Assembly (NCBI GenBank): GCA_028622995.1
Contig: JAJQJQ010000049.1
Span: 744,001-808,000, forward strand
Source: Panagrolaimus kolymaensis
Taxonomy: Eukaryota; Nematoda; Chromadorea; Rhabditida; Panagrolaimidae
Direction: 5' to 3'
Length of the DNA: 64,000 bases
Shown: positions 25,901 to 38,211 of the stretch, one piece after another
How the letters are laid out: each line of letters starts with the position of its first letter
Position numbering within the stretch: the stretch's first letter is position 1
The notes under the pieces: model-generated
What the model saw: only the letters and a program-made list of their open reading frames with translations
Told to the model about the DNA's origin: nothing
The model's database searches: none
Made by a program: the position numbers and the translations under genes

Positions 25901-26992
25901 ACTTTGGTGAAGCAACGACAACATCACATGATGAAATTAATTGACATCCAGCTGCTGCAGCAATTCCATCCACTTCTGCAATAACGGGTAATTGCATATG
26001 TTGAATAAATGATAAAAGTTCAGTGCATTTTGAAAATACTTGTTTATGATATTCACTTCCAGTTGCATTAGTCTAAAAACAATGATACAGATTAGTAATG
26101 AAATTGATGATACAGTTTGAGAGATGGCACGGTAGCAAATATGTAAAGACACGAACTATGAGTACCACAAACTTTGATATTGCTCAAAGTAAGATTTTTT
26201 GATTACTTTGAAATTGACTATTCACTTCAAAAAAAATTTTTTTTACTTTGCTTTATGCAAATCAAAAAATTACATTTTCTCTTTTAGTCTATCCCCGTTG
26301 GCGCCTTTTCCTCCTGCCCCAATAAAGTCTCAAAGAAAAGGAATAAAAACAAATAACTCATAAACATACTTGCTGGAAGTTTCTTGCGATCAAGAAAGCA
26401 AGAACTTTAGATTGAGGTCACACCATTGCACTTTTTGGTGGAGGCTGACTTCTACGGCTATTCCGAAAAGGAAAAAAGTCGACAGTTAAAATTTTGGGTG
26501 TTGGGGAAGCGTTCGCGCTTCACCTTTATTTTCTTTTCTTTAACCAACAAATCTATCTTTCTCAGATATATGCAAATGTGTCTAACCCAGAGTTTATAAA
26601 AAAAAGTTACTCACCAATTCTTTTAAATCATGTCCAGCACTAAAAGCAGGTCCTTTACCAGCAATAATAACAACACGTAATTTTTCAATTGCATCAATAT
26701 CTTGTAATTCTTTATAAAGAGAATCCATTAAATTGAATGAAAGAGAATTTCGAACTTTTGGAGCATTAAGTACCAATCGAACCACTTTGTTATCACAATA
26801 TATTTCACGTTCAAATAAACCGCTTGATGTTGATGATTTTTCAGCTGCCGTTGTTGTATCAGTTGAAAATGATGATGATCTGTGTTTTTGTTGGAAAGCA
26901 GCAGCAGCAAAAAATCCACTATTACCACGACTATGATTGAGAACACATCGAAGAGATGAAGAGTAGCAAAGATGTCGAAGAAGCACCACCAT
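22927..26992 (-). CDS. ECHDC3: Enoyl-CoA hydratase domain-containing protein 3-like, mitochondrial, 326 aa
   Basis: Exons 26992-26615, 26072-25882, 25779-25670, 25524-25356 and 23059-22927 join in frame (981 nt). Residues 1 to about 50 are rich in Arg, Ser and Ala with few acids, as in a mitochondrial presequence; the ATG at 26992 gives this leader and an upstream in-frame Met does not. The crotonase core follows: residues 77-126 include APKVRNSL and end SAGHDLKEL, then [33 protein letters not shown] and the C-terminal [17 protein letters not shown]. These blocks are characteristic of ECHDC3. The position of the usual catalytic Glu in active hydratases is Gln (GCQL), as in other ECHDC3 proteins, so ordinary hydratase activity is doubtful. 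ECHDC3 has been linked to fatty-acid metabolism, but its reaction is not settled. Intron 4 is 2.3 kb. Confidence 0.9.
23060..25355 (-). other. Intron 4 of the ECHDC3-like gene, 2.3 kb
   Basis: It lies between the donor AG|GTTTGT at 25356 and the acceptor TTTCAG at 23060. No nested gene or 47 bp palindrome was recognised. Confidence 0.7.
26506..26521. repeat. Hairpin GAAGCG-TTCG-CGCTTC in ECHDC3 intron 1
   Basis: Perfect 6 bp stem closing a TTCG tetraloop, inside the 542 bp first intron. It shares a 14-base run with the larger GC hairpin at 38212-38246. Confidence 0.6.
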
Positions 26993-27068
26993 TTTCTTTG
27001 ATTCTAAAAAATGAATAATGAAGCACGCACATTTTCCAAAGCAAATTAATAAACACGAAACAATAAAC

Positions 27069-27226
27069 AATCAGTATTATAATTAGGCTAAAAGCCAATA
27101 AAAGTTGGAAGTTGAGTAGTGAAGCCAATAAAAGTAGGGAAATTAAAAAAGTTGAAGTCAATAAAAGTTGTGAAATGCTTCCATTCAAATCATTCTAAAC
27201 TCAACTTCGCGGCCCAAAAAAAATTT
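27069..27226 (+). repeat. Left arm of a perfect 158 bp inverted repeat
   Basis: Identical over 158 bp to the reverse complement of 27616-27773. The outer end reads AATCAGTATTATAATTAGGC. The arm contains three copies of CAATAAAAG and ends in GGCCC followed by an A-run. It lies 76 bp upstream of the ECHDC3-like ATG and so overlaps its probable promoter. Confidence 0.9.
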
Positions 27227-27615
27227 AGAAAATGAAAGATTTTGACCAAACTACACGAAGAAAAAAAAGAGCGATTTCTTCATTTCGAAAGTTTTCGAAA
27301 CTGAAAAGTGCACGCAGTTTACGAACATTTTTTTCTCCATGTACAATGTGCTTGACCATACATTTTTAACTTTTCAAAAAGAAGCAAAAAAACTTTAAAT
27401 CAATTCATTCTAAGCTTTTAAAAAATATAATAATGAAAAAAGAAATGCAAAAAAATTGAAATATAAAGCATAGCTTTACAATTAAAAAGATTGTGATGAT
27501 CCTTAATTATTGTTAGAAAAAGCTACAATTAAAAGTAAATTAATTTATTAGATACAGGACACAAGGCTTTGTAATTATTTTTTTATGAGAGGATATTTAT
27601 ATAAGAAGGATGGTC

Positions 27616-27773
27616 AAATTTTTTTTGGGCCGCGAAGTTGAGTTTAGAATGATTTGAATGGAAGCATTTCACAACTTTTATTGACTTCAACTTTTTTAAT
27701 TTCCCTACTTTTATTGGCTTCACTACTCAACTTCCAACTTTTATTGGCTTTTAGCCTAATTATAATACTGATT
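27616..27773 (-). repeat. Right arm of a perfect 158 bp inverted repeat
   Basis: Exact reverse complement of the left arm. The four bases GACC continue the symmetry inward if a 17 bp insertion on the left side is skipped. No target-site duplication was found outside the arms, so this is either a foldback/MITE element that lost its duplication or an inverted duplication of promoter DNA. The 389 bp centre has no open frame of note. Confidence 0.88.
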
Positions 27774-28278
27774 TCCCCTCTTTTATTGATCTCGAAGAGA
27801 TAATTTTTTTTTTTGTATTTTTTTTTTGTATTTTTTTTTGTATATTTGATTTAATGTTTGTGTTTTATTTAAAAGTATCAAATAAATTGGTTTTTAAAAC
27901 ATTTGAAAGTTACATTAAAGCAACCATCATCTCAAGTAAAATTATGCGCGGCAAAAATGGATAAGAGGACGCGCCACGTCACATAAATGCATTAATGACC
28001 CCGAAGATTTTTCTCTGGAGATAAAACCACAAACATACATGGCGCGAAAATGCGATGGCATGGCATGTTGAATATGACCTCAAACGACTTTCTCTCATTG
28101 AAAAAAAAAGATTTTCAACAAACTATGTTCACCAAAAAGGGGAATCATTTATTTGCTTTTTGACCTTAGAAAATTTCCTTTCAGGCCATAAACCTTCTTC
28201 TGCCATTTTTCTTCATTAAATAAAAAGCTTGATATTTGTGATTTCTCAACATTTAATTCAATTTTTGTCTTCTTCAGA
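27774..28278. other. Stretch between the inverted repeat and the Helitron gene
   Basis: About 500 bp with no supported gene. It should hold the 5' end and promoter of the Helitron-like element. T-runs at 27810-27840 are followed by mixed sequence with a few GC-richer spots. No 5'-TC terminus could be fixed. Confidence 0.5.
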
Positions 28279-31200
28279 ATGTCTTTCTTCCTTAGGAAAA
28301 AAAAGGATCGAGACCATGAAAATTGGTATTTTGGTAAGAAAAAATTGTTTTATAAGAACAAAAAATTTAAATATTCTTTTAGGTCCTACTTCACCTGTGT
28401 CACAAAAGAAAAAAGATGAAGATCTAAAGGCACGAATGAAATTTATTAAAAAAAGAAACAAATTATGGGAAAAACGAAATTTTTCTTTATATGGTAAGAA
28501 AACTTTATTAAAAAAATGAAAAATGTGATAAAGAATTCTTTTAGATGGTAGTGAAGATTATCAGCCGAAACCACCACGCGAAATGAAAAACTTTGAAAAT
28601 ATAATTTTGGAACAGAAAAGATTATTACAAAAAAAAATGCAATTAGCAGATCAAAAATATTATAGTAGCTTTGGTAAGAGAATATAAATATTGTAATAAA
28701 AATGCAAATTTTTTTTAGCAACATATAACCAACATTTAAAAATTCGTGATGACCCTCAAATTTTTCCAAAAAACAAGAAAAGTTTTGGTAAATTACATTT
28801 CCTTTAACGGCTAAAATAAAATATCTTTTTTTAGTTACAAATTTATTTACATGTTTGGTGACATGCTGGTGTTTGCAAAAGATTGGTGGCACTAAAAAGA
28901 AATCAAATCAATGTTATGTAATTGAAGTAAATGGAGATATAAATCCAGGAAATAGGTAATTAAAAAATATACTTTTTTAATAAATTTTATATTCAAAACT
29001 TATAGAGCTCTTAGTCAACCACCACGAGTGCCACTTGCGCAAATTCCGCAAAATCCAAATGTGGCAAATTTTGATGGTGTCGGTTTTAGTTTACCCGATG
29101 TGAATCAAAGGGATGATGATGAATGGTTAAATGAAATTCAAGTAAACGTGGCTATTGCTGGCTTGATTCCATTTGCTGTTCGACATGGACCATTTAGAAG
29201 AATAGCTTTAATCAATTCAATGTATATTAATTGTATTTACCATCCAATAATTCTTGATGCAAAAGATTCTCTTCAAGTATTTCCTCATGATCCTGACCTT
29301 ATTATATTTCCGTGGAATGAAGAAAACAGACATTGGAGTGTATTTATAATTGATGGCAGAGGAAGAATGGCAATTTTCGTTGATCCATTTGGAAATGATA
29401 AACCTTCCGAACATAAACATTCAATGATAAAAAGAATAATGGAAAAAATTGGTAACGAACTTTTTAATCATCCAATCCCATGTATACTCGCGCATCCATT
29501 AACACATAATATTCAAAAAGATGCAAAAAGATGCGCAGTTCATTGTATTCGCGTTGTTGAAGAAGTTGGATTTACTGGAAGATGCAGAAGAATATTAAAT
29601 TTAAATATCGACGCCGAATTTAACCGATATATGGGTATATTTGATAGAATGGCACAAAGAAAAGGAAACGTAGTTAATTGGCCAACCCGTTTAACAACAA
29701 CTCAAATCCCAATTCCTTTTCAATTTGTATCAAAACCTGTTCAAAACTTCATTGGACTTTTTACACAAACGCCTCCAGATCCAGTTCAAAATCAAATTCC
29801 ACAAATAAAGAATCCAACAATTCCACAACAGCCAACTCCACAAACTCATGATATTCCATCTCCAATTATATCGTGTCCTGCTTTAATAAATCAACCAAAA
29901 AATCCTTTCCAAAAACAATCAACATTAATAAACAATCCAATTCCACAACAGCCAACTCCCAATATTTCTGGTGTTCCAGCTTTAATCACAGCGCATCCTG
30001 CATTATTACACCCATCCCAAAAGGAAGCACCTTTGAATCAAATTTCGCAACCAGATCCAAAAACTACAACTGTAAGACCAGAAGCAATTCCGTTAAAAAT
30101 TCAAAAAATTACAGAAACTGAAGAGGAAAAGAAAAAAAGAAAAGCCAGGGAGAAAAAACAACGACAAAGAGCAGGAAGAACAGAAGAAAAAAAAATTGCG
30201 GATAATAAAAAAGAAAAGGAGAGAAAAAGAGCTAAAAAAGCTGCTATGTTTTCGGATGAACAACATGAATATGATAAAAAAAATAGAGAAGCTGCTGAAA
30301 TTCAACGTAAAAATATATCAGCTGAAGAAAAGGCCGCATATAATGAAAAAGAAAAATTAGCCAGGCAGCTTGAGCGTGAATCTATGACCCCTCAGGAAAT
30401 AGCAGCATATAATGAAAAAGAAAAATTAGCAAGACAGGTTGATCGAGAAGCAATGACACCTCAGGAAATAGCAGCATATAATGAAAAAGAAAAATTGGCA
30501 AGAGAAATACAACGTAAAAATTTAACGGAGGAAGAAGCTGAACGAAAAAATAGAAGAGAAGCATTGCTTAAAAAAATTAGAAGGAAAAAACAGTAAGTTT
30601 TTAGTTATAAAAATTTAAAACCTATCTTCAATACATTTTTTTTAGAAAAGAAGCGAATAACTATAATGAAATAGAAAAACGAATGAGAGAATTGATGAAT
30701 ATTTTCAACGATATTAATAGCAAAAACAATCGAGTGTTGTTTGAAAAAATCCAAGAATACAAGCTTTTAACTCCCAGGCAATATGAAACTCTCTGTAAAC
30801 ATTATACTCGACAGAAGCAAAAAAGTGGAAAGTTATATCATGCTGCTCTTATGAAAAGATTTAAGAAGCTTCGATGTATCAAAAAAGAGTTGAAGCGGAT
30901 ACAGAAATGTAACAATTTATTTCAACAACTTACAGCTAAAATTGAAAAAGATGTAGTTACTGAAAAAATGAAAAATTTTGCTGAACTTGGTTTTTTGTTT
31001 CAACTCAGGCAAACTGAACCACCAGCTGATGAAAAAGATGCTTTATTACAAATAACTCAAATCAAAGCAATCACATCTAAAATTGAAGCGATGAAGCAAA
31101 TGGCTTTTGAAAAAATAAAAAATATTCAAAAAGCATTAATCAATCAAATGAATGGGGATATTATTGATGTTGAAACTGAAACTCCTAAAGATCGTTATAT

Positions 31201-34200
31201 TCGTCAATTAATAAGAGTTAGTATTCATGTTGGGGAAGGTGAAGAAAAACTAGCTAATGTTTACCCTCGTGCATGGAAAAAAACTTTCGCAAAAATTATT
31301 GGTGATCCAGAAAGTGATAAAACAGAGGTAGAAAATATTGAGGATGTAATTATCCAATTGTTTGAAGATGAGCCCCAGAACGATGATGTTGTACCAGATG
31401 TTGTAGCTCCACCAAATAAAGTTGACCATAATGAACAAGAAAATCAAACAAAAAAAGATCTTAATGAGCTTGTATTTGACGAACTCGTAACTGATAAAGA
31501 ATTGCCTGAACATGGGAAGTTATTGTCCGAAAAGCTTGTGCCACAAATGACCATGGCAAAAGAATGTAATGCTGAATGTCCTTCATTAACTCATGAATCA
31601 GCAAAATTTATTAAAGAAAAATTAACAGCTTTATGTGAAGCAAAATTTCTTGAATTGGCAGATAATCTCCATAAAATTATGTTTAATTCCGATGATGTAA
31701 TCAAAAAAACTGTGCGTGAAATTTTGGATGAATTTGCTCCTCATTCATCTGGTATTCGAAGCATTAAAAGACGATATATTGAAATTGGAACATATTTTAT
31801 GTTTATAAATCGTATTGAAGCTGCATACAAAAGTTGCAACTACAAAGAATTACTTAATTTATCAAAGTATGTTAATGTTCCAAAAGAAATTATTACTATT
31901 GTTTCAAAAATTTATCATGAAGGCAAAGATAAACTAACACAAGATTATGCTTATTCCACTCATGGAAAACTTATTCAAAATTTTGAAAATAAAATTAAAG
32001 ATAATGAGACTGAAAGTTGTGATGTTTGCAGTCAACTTCGATTACCAAAAGATGTTAAAGTAATTGCTTATAATGCAGATGAACATGAACGATTCTTAAT
32101 TAAAAAAACAAGCATGTTAGCAGCGGAATCAAAAAAGATTAAAATTTGTACAATCTGCAAAACCCATATGAGAAAAAATGATATTTCACCTGGAGCTGTT
32201 ATAAATGGAATGGAACTCGATGACTTGGATGAAATCGAAGGAAAACTTAATTGGCTGGAAAAAGCTTTATGCCAGCTTTTCCATCCGGTGCAATCCACAT
32301 TTCAAATGACGGATATCCTTGGAAGAAAAACACAATTAAAAGGTAAACAAGGAGCATTGGTCTTGTTACCTGTACCAACAGAAAATACTATAACTCATCT
32401 TGCAAACACATTACCGAGTTCAAAAAATTTAACCATCATTGTTAAAACTGATTATGGAAAACCTTTGGTTCGACTTCCAATAGTATTGAAATATTTAAAA
32501 TTACTAAAAAAGAAACATGCTTTTTATCAGGAAATCGAAATCAACGAAAAATTTACATTTGATAAAGATGAAAATCTTATTTTTGATAAAGATCCTACTG
32601 AACAACAAAGAAAAGCTCTCATTGATAATAACAATGATGATCCACATGAGCTTACAATGGATGTTGAAATTCAACCTATGATTGATATTGAAAATGATGG
32701 GCCAGCAACCACAGCATTTGAACAATATGCTTTATTGAATAATCCAAATCCACCAATAAATTGGTCCAAAGAAAAAGATATTAATGCTAAAACATTTCCC
32801 GGTTTATTACCTACTGGAGAATTTGGTGAAGATCATGAACGTCCTAAACCTCTATCACTCCGTATGTATACACGCCACCGTTTGAGAAATGTTGATCGTC
32901 GTTTTGGGCAAAATGCAAAATTTTTGACTGTAACTCAAGGCCGACTTGAAATATCAGATATTAAAAGTAGCATAGCTACACAAGCAAGGATAAGCAAAAA
33001 TAAATTATCTCTTGCCGAATTTCAAAAAGCATTAGAATCTGCTGATCCAAAACTTCAACAATGCATGGCAACTCAATTTGCTGGTTTACGAGGCCACAAA
33101 GGATATTGGGAAAAAATAAAATTACGATTAAAAGCTATGATTGCTATTTTTGGTCCTCCGACATGGTTTCTAACTTTAAATCCATCAGAAGATGATTGGA
33201 CAGAAATTCATGATGTTTACACCAAAATTTATGGTGAAAAGGTTACCAGCTCAAACATTCGTAAATTCATTGCTTTCGATCCTTATCATTGGTGTCGATA
33301 TTTTCAAAGAAGAATTAGTGCATTTTTTAAGGAATGCTTATTAGTTGAAAATGGCCCTCTTGGAAAGATTACAAATTATTTTTATCGCATTGAATACCAG
33401 CAACGTGGAACAGAGCATATTCATTGTTTGCTATGGGCTGAAAATGCACCAAAACCTGGCGACGATGAACAAGTAATTATTCAATTTATTGATGATCATG
33501 TTACTGCCCGTGAGCCTGATCCAATTAAGGAACCAATTTTGCATAAATATGCTATGAAATATCAAAAACATTTTGAAGGTCATACGCAAACTTGTAAACG
33601 TGTAATAAATGTTGATGGTCATCATATAACAACTTGCCGATTCGAATTTGAACGTCCTGTAACTGGTGTTACAATAATAAATCGAGCTGCAACAGATTCC
33701 ATGGCAATCGTAAATGGAAAATCAAAATATTATTCTTTAAAAAGAAGAAAAGGAGTAGAGCAGTGGCTCAACGACTATAATCCTTCGGTGTTATTAGCGT
33801 GGAAAGCCAATATTGACATCCAATTTTTATCAAAAGATACGATGCACATCATTAATTACGTGAGTGGTTATGCAACAAAAGGTGAATCATCAAAATCTGA
33901 TTCAATGTTAGCTGATTTAAAAGATAGTCCCATTACAAATCAACAAAGATTTAAAATTTATATTGATATGTTAAAAAAGCGAAAAATGGGATTATTAGAA
34001 ATCATCGATTTGCTTATGGGTCATCATATGTACCAATTTAGCTGTGATGAAATATTTATCAATACCAATGCCGAAGAACTTCGAAGTCGGATTTTAAAAG
34101 CGCAAAAAGATCTTCCAAAAGATAATCTTGGGCAAACATTTTTGGATAACTGGATTGATTCATATTATCGTAACCGATTGGATATACTTGAACAATTTTC

Positions 34201-37200
34201 ATTAATGAATATGATAACAAATTTTCGAGTAAAAGGAAATGGAAAAAAAGCTGAACTCTTAAATAAAATCCAAGCAGATCAAATGATTGAAAAATCTAAT
34301 AATGTGGAAATGAAAGACACGGATTCGGTAGTTGCTGCTGCTATTGACGTCAAAAAAACACAACAAGTTAATGTTCAAAATCCTGATGTTGAAATGCGTG
34401 ATATTAATGCCCCATCCATAGCAGCAGAAGAAGGTCAAGCGCATGATGATGAAATGGGTGAATTTGACGAAGAAGGAGTTGCCCTTGAAGATGAAGAAGC
34501 ACAAAATGAATATGATCAAGACCCAGATGCAAAGAACAATGATTTGGATGAAGATTTTACTGCAAAATCCTCAAAGAATCCATTTAATGGTTTTTATCAT
34601 ATCAACGATAAATTTTCACCATTTTATCAACATCCAAATAGCCCCAAATCATACGAAATTTACAACTTTCCTTCAAAAAATATGGTAAAAATTAGACCTC
34701 TCTGCCCTCGATTATATTGGCCAAAGCTTGAAGTCAATAATGAAAAAAGCCGTGAAGACTATTACAGAAGGCTATGTATGCTTTTTATTCCATGGAGAAA
34801 TGAAGAAAATTTAATGGCTTCTTTTACTTCTTTTGAAGAACGTTGGAATGATTTTATGAAAACTTTAAAAACCAAAAGTGAAAATGCATACAACGACATT
34901 TGCAAAATTATCCAAAACCAAACAGCTCAATTGGAAATGGAAGAAGAAATTTTTGAAGCCAGAAGAAAATTATATCAAGCTTGTAAAGATGCTAAAGTTG
35001 ATTTAGAAGCTGAAGATGAGCTTGAAGTCTTCAATCGCAAAGTTGATAAAAAGAAATATGAGGACAATTTAAAGCGGTTAAACACTGAACAAGATAAAAT
35101 ACAAAAGTGGCTTTTCAAGCACATTGAAATGCAAGAAATAGATCCAACACTTAAATCAATTCAAGCTTTTATTAGTGGAACTGCTGGAACAGGAAAATCC
35201 TTTTTAATTAACCTCTTAGCAGATAAAGGATTTGTTATTTATGGAAAAGAAGGTGAAACAACAACTCATCCTCCTGTATTAATATCTGCACCTACTGGTT
35301 TAGCTGCAGTTCAAATCAATGGATCGACCCTTCACAGCTTATTTAATATTAACGTCCAGCATGGTAGAAATGAAAAGCTATCCACTTTATCAAACGATAA
35401 ATTAAATCAAAAAAGAATTCAATTTAAAGATGTGAAATTTATTATCATCGATGAAATTTCGATGGTATCTAACATTATGTTAGCAAAAATTCATTATCGC
35501 TTAACCCAATTTAAATGTAATGATGAACCTTTTGGAGGCGTCAATGTTATTGCATTTGGTGATTTGTTGCAGCTTCCACCTGTTAAAGAATTCCATATTT
35601 TTAAAAATCTAACCTCCCATCAAATAACAAAAGTTTTTGGAAGCAGTATAGCCAATTTTACATTTTGGTCTTTATTCGAATACAGAGAATTGCAAACAAA
35701 TATGAGACAAAACGAAGATAAAGATTTTGCTGAATTATTGGGAAGAATGAGGGTTCAGAATATGATTGAAGCTGATCATTATGAATTAAGAAAAAAAATT
35801 ATTCCTGGCACCAATGGCAATGTTGCAACTATGGAAGAAATAGTTAATAAATATATTGAAATCCACAAAACCGATCCTACTGTAATGGCCCTTTTTTCCA
35901 CTCAAGCCGAAGTGATAGAATTTAATATGGTTGTTTCGGAAAAACTGAAATTAAAAACTGTAATTGTTGAAGCTGAAGATAGTGAAAGAAAAGTAAAACC
36001 AAATGTCACAACATCAAAACCAGGAGTGAGAGAAAGAGTTTATCAAAGAAACGAATATCCGATTTTAAAACCCCAGCAAAATCGACCAACAAAATCCACC
36101 CGAGTTAATAAAAAAAGCAAAGATGATCAAAGAGCAGCAGGTGGAATGGCACAAGTGTTACATCTTGCTATTGGCGGAAGAGTTATTTTAAAAAGAAATA
36201 TCAATTCACGTATTGGTTTAGTTAATGGAGCAACTGGGCAATTATTAGACATTGTATATGCCAATAATAAACCAATCCAACTTCGAGTAAAATTTGACAA
36301 CATTGAAGAGGAACAACTTATCTCAAAAATTTCCGTGATATTCGATGTTGGAGGTGGAGAGCAATGTACTCGGCATCAATTCCCAATTTCAATGGCATTC
36401 GCTGCTACTATACATAAAAGTCAGGGTTTAACCTTGCAAAATGCTATTGTTTCATTTGAAACTATTTTTTCTGCTGGTCAAGCATTTGTTGCATGCAGTC
36501 GTGTTACAACCCTTAAAGGTCTTTGGTTAGCTGATTACAATCCACAAAAAATTCGAGTTGATAAAGATGCTTTAGCAGAATACAATCGGTTGAGAAAAAC
36601 TCAAAAATTGCCAGAATTTCCCATGCCTGTTGATACCAAAATTGTAAATGATAACAAACAACAACCTCCAAAATCAAGAAAAAGGAAACCTCCAACAACT
36701 GCTGATATTAGTTTATTAATGGTGCCTCAACAACAACCATCAACCAAAAAGCCTAAAAATGTAAAACAACCAGTTCAAGCTGCAAATAATTCAATGGAAA
36801 TGGAGGTAATATTTTTAAAATATATTTCTAAAAACCTTATCAAATTTGTTACTTTTTAGCCACAAGTACTTACTGATTTAAATAATCAACCATTATTGCT
36901 TCTTCAAAATTATGGTAACGATTGCTTTTTAATTGCCGCAGTAAATTTTTTACATCGAATCACCCCAACTGTTGAATGGATAATTAATAACTGTGAAAAT
37001 TCTGATAATCGTCTCTTACAACAACTTCGTCGTCTTTATGATAATTCAGATTTGAATATTCAACGGCTTCGAGTTAATTTCCCCGAAAGACAAAGAACTG
37101 GAATGAATGATGCAGTAACAGCACTCGATGATATTTTTGATACTTTAAATCCTCATTCTGACGCAACAACATCTTTCAAAATCAATTATCAAAGACTTTA

Positions 37201-37687
37201 TAATTGTGCTTGCAACCGTCCTCCTCGTTTAGCAAATTCCTATTATATTGCATACTTATTCCCAGCTTTACATATTCCTCATGAAATTAAATCACTTACA
37301 TTCCAAGAATTCTTTGCATTTTGGGCTCGTCAACAAAGAAGTTGTATTAATCAACATCAACAATTTGTTAATCAATGTTTGCAAAATCGAATGGACTCCA
37401 ATTTACAATATATTATTATTCATATTGATTCTTATTCAACTGTAAATGGAGTTTCAACCATTAGAAATTTAGCCGTTAGTGAATTTGGTAATGTTCAAAT
37501 GTTTAATTTTAATTGGAAGTTAATAGCAGCCATTGAACGTCGTCCACTTCATTACGTTACTTGGGTAAAAACAAATGAAGCTGGTTGGAAAGTTATCGAC
37601 GATAACAGAATTGAGCAAAGAAGAATGCTTTTGAGAAATATTACAAACTACAGAATGCTACTTTATCAAAAAGAAACAAATATGTAA
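28279..37687 (+). CDS. Helitron Rep/helicase polyprotein with Ulp1-like and USP-like protease domains, about 3,019 aa
   Basis: Exons 28279-28333, 28383-28493, 28545-28673, 28719-28787, 28835-28955, 29006-30592, 30646-36805 and 36860-37687 join into one open frame (9,060 nt) through introns of 45-54 bp. Domains in order: basic N-terminus; Ulp1-type cysteine protease (about 199-355, H271 in NRHWSVF, D288 in FVDPFG, Q332, C338 in KRCAVHC); Pro/Gln linker; charged coiled repeats (605-673); paired CxxC motifs near 1149 and 1192 as in the N-terminal region of animal Helitrons; Helitron_like_N (about 1400-1560); HUH Rep (GTEHIHCLLW, His1615 and His1617) with tyrosines about 1762 and 1766 in NYVSGYATKG; PIF1-type helicase with Walker A GTAGTGKS (about 2202), IIIDEISMVS, GDLLQLPPV and the C-terminal HKSQGLTL; then a USP-like domain (about 2757-3019). 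Rep nicks and joins DNA and the helicase unwinds it during rolling-circle transposition. The start ATG is the first in frame; an upstream exon is possible. Confidence 0.87.
29115..29582 (+). other. Ulp1/adenain-type cysteine protease domain within the Helitron protein
   Basis: The order WL...NRHWSVFII...FVDPFG...NIQKDAKRCAVHC reproduces the His-Asp-Gln-Cys arrangement of the C48/C5 fold. All four expected catalytic residues are present. In cells Ulp1 enzymes cut SUMO and related tags; in mobile elements the fold can process element proteins. Which applies here is unknown. Confidence 0.8.
30333..30539 (+). repeat. Coding tandem repeat, three 69 bp units
   Basis: Three successive 23-residue units of the form AAYNEKEKLARQxxRExMT followed by PQEI (third unit diverged at its end), predicted to be helical and highly charged. 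They lie between the protease and the Rep part and may act as a spacer or DNA/protein-binding coil. Confidence 0.85.
36860..37687 (+). other. USP-like (C19) deubiquitinase-fold domain at the Helitron C-terminus
   Basis: NYGNDCFLIAAVNFL matches the USP Cys box (Cys about 2766). TGMNDAVTALDDIFDTL resembles the following QDA-helix. LHYVTWVKTNEAGWKVIDDN matches the USP His box, with His about 2975 and Asp about 2991. The last exon carries the whole domain, joined by a phase-0 intron, which would suit acquisition as a unit. It is shorter than most cellular USPs and lacks an obvious zinc finger. Confidence 0.7.
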
Positions 37688-37982
37688 CAAAAATTTTTTT
37701 AACTTTTTTGAGAAATTATAATTAAATAACTTTATTCAACTTTTTTTAATGCAATTTTCTCTTTTTGTAGTTTAAATAATTCATTCAATAATTTATGTTT
37801 ATTGTTATGTATATTATGTTTTATGTTTATTATAATTTTTTTAAATGAATCTAAACCTTTTACAACTAAAAAAAATTAAATTTTGAAAAAAAAATTTACA
37901 CTCAAAAAAACCAAAAAATAATTACTTTTCTTTTCGAAGAGAAACAAGGGCCATTTCGCGTTAAGAGAAAAAAAGGGGACAG

Positions 37983-38010
37983 AAAACAAACAAACAAACA
38001 AACAAACAAA
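37983..38010. repeat. (AAAC)7 microsatellite
   Basis: Seven perfect AAAC units about 300 bp downstream of the Helitron stop codon. Confidence 0.9.
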
Positions 38011-38211
38011 CGGACATTCATTTTTGAGACACGTTTTTTGTCAAATCTCTCAATTTATAAAAAATTTTTTCTGGATTTCTTTACAGATATAATCTATAGA
38101 TGGGCACTCATAAGTTTACAAAATTTCAGCCATAGTTAATAAACATAAACACATCAATAAGCTAGTTGAAAAAAAAAGAGATCTTGCGCAACGTCAAGGC
38201 GAACTCAACTT

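Noticed and set aside
28835..28955. NGDINPGN in the Helitron N-terminus as a 2A-like ribosome-skipping motif
   Set aside because: The required D-x-E-x-N-P-G-P order is not met: spacing is two residues short and the final proline is Asn.
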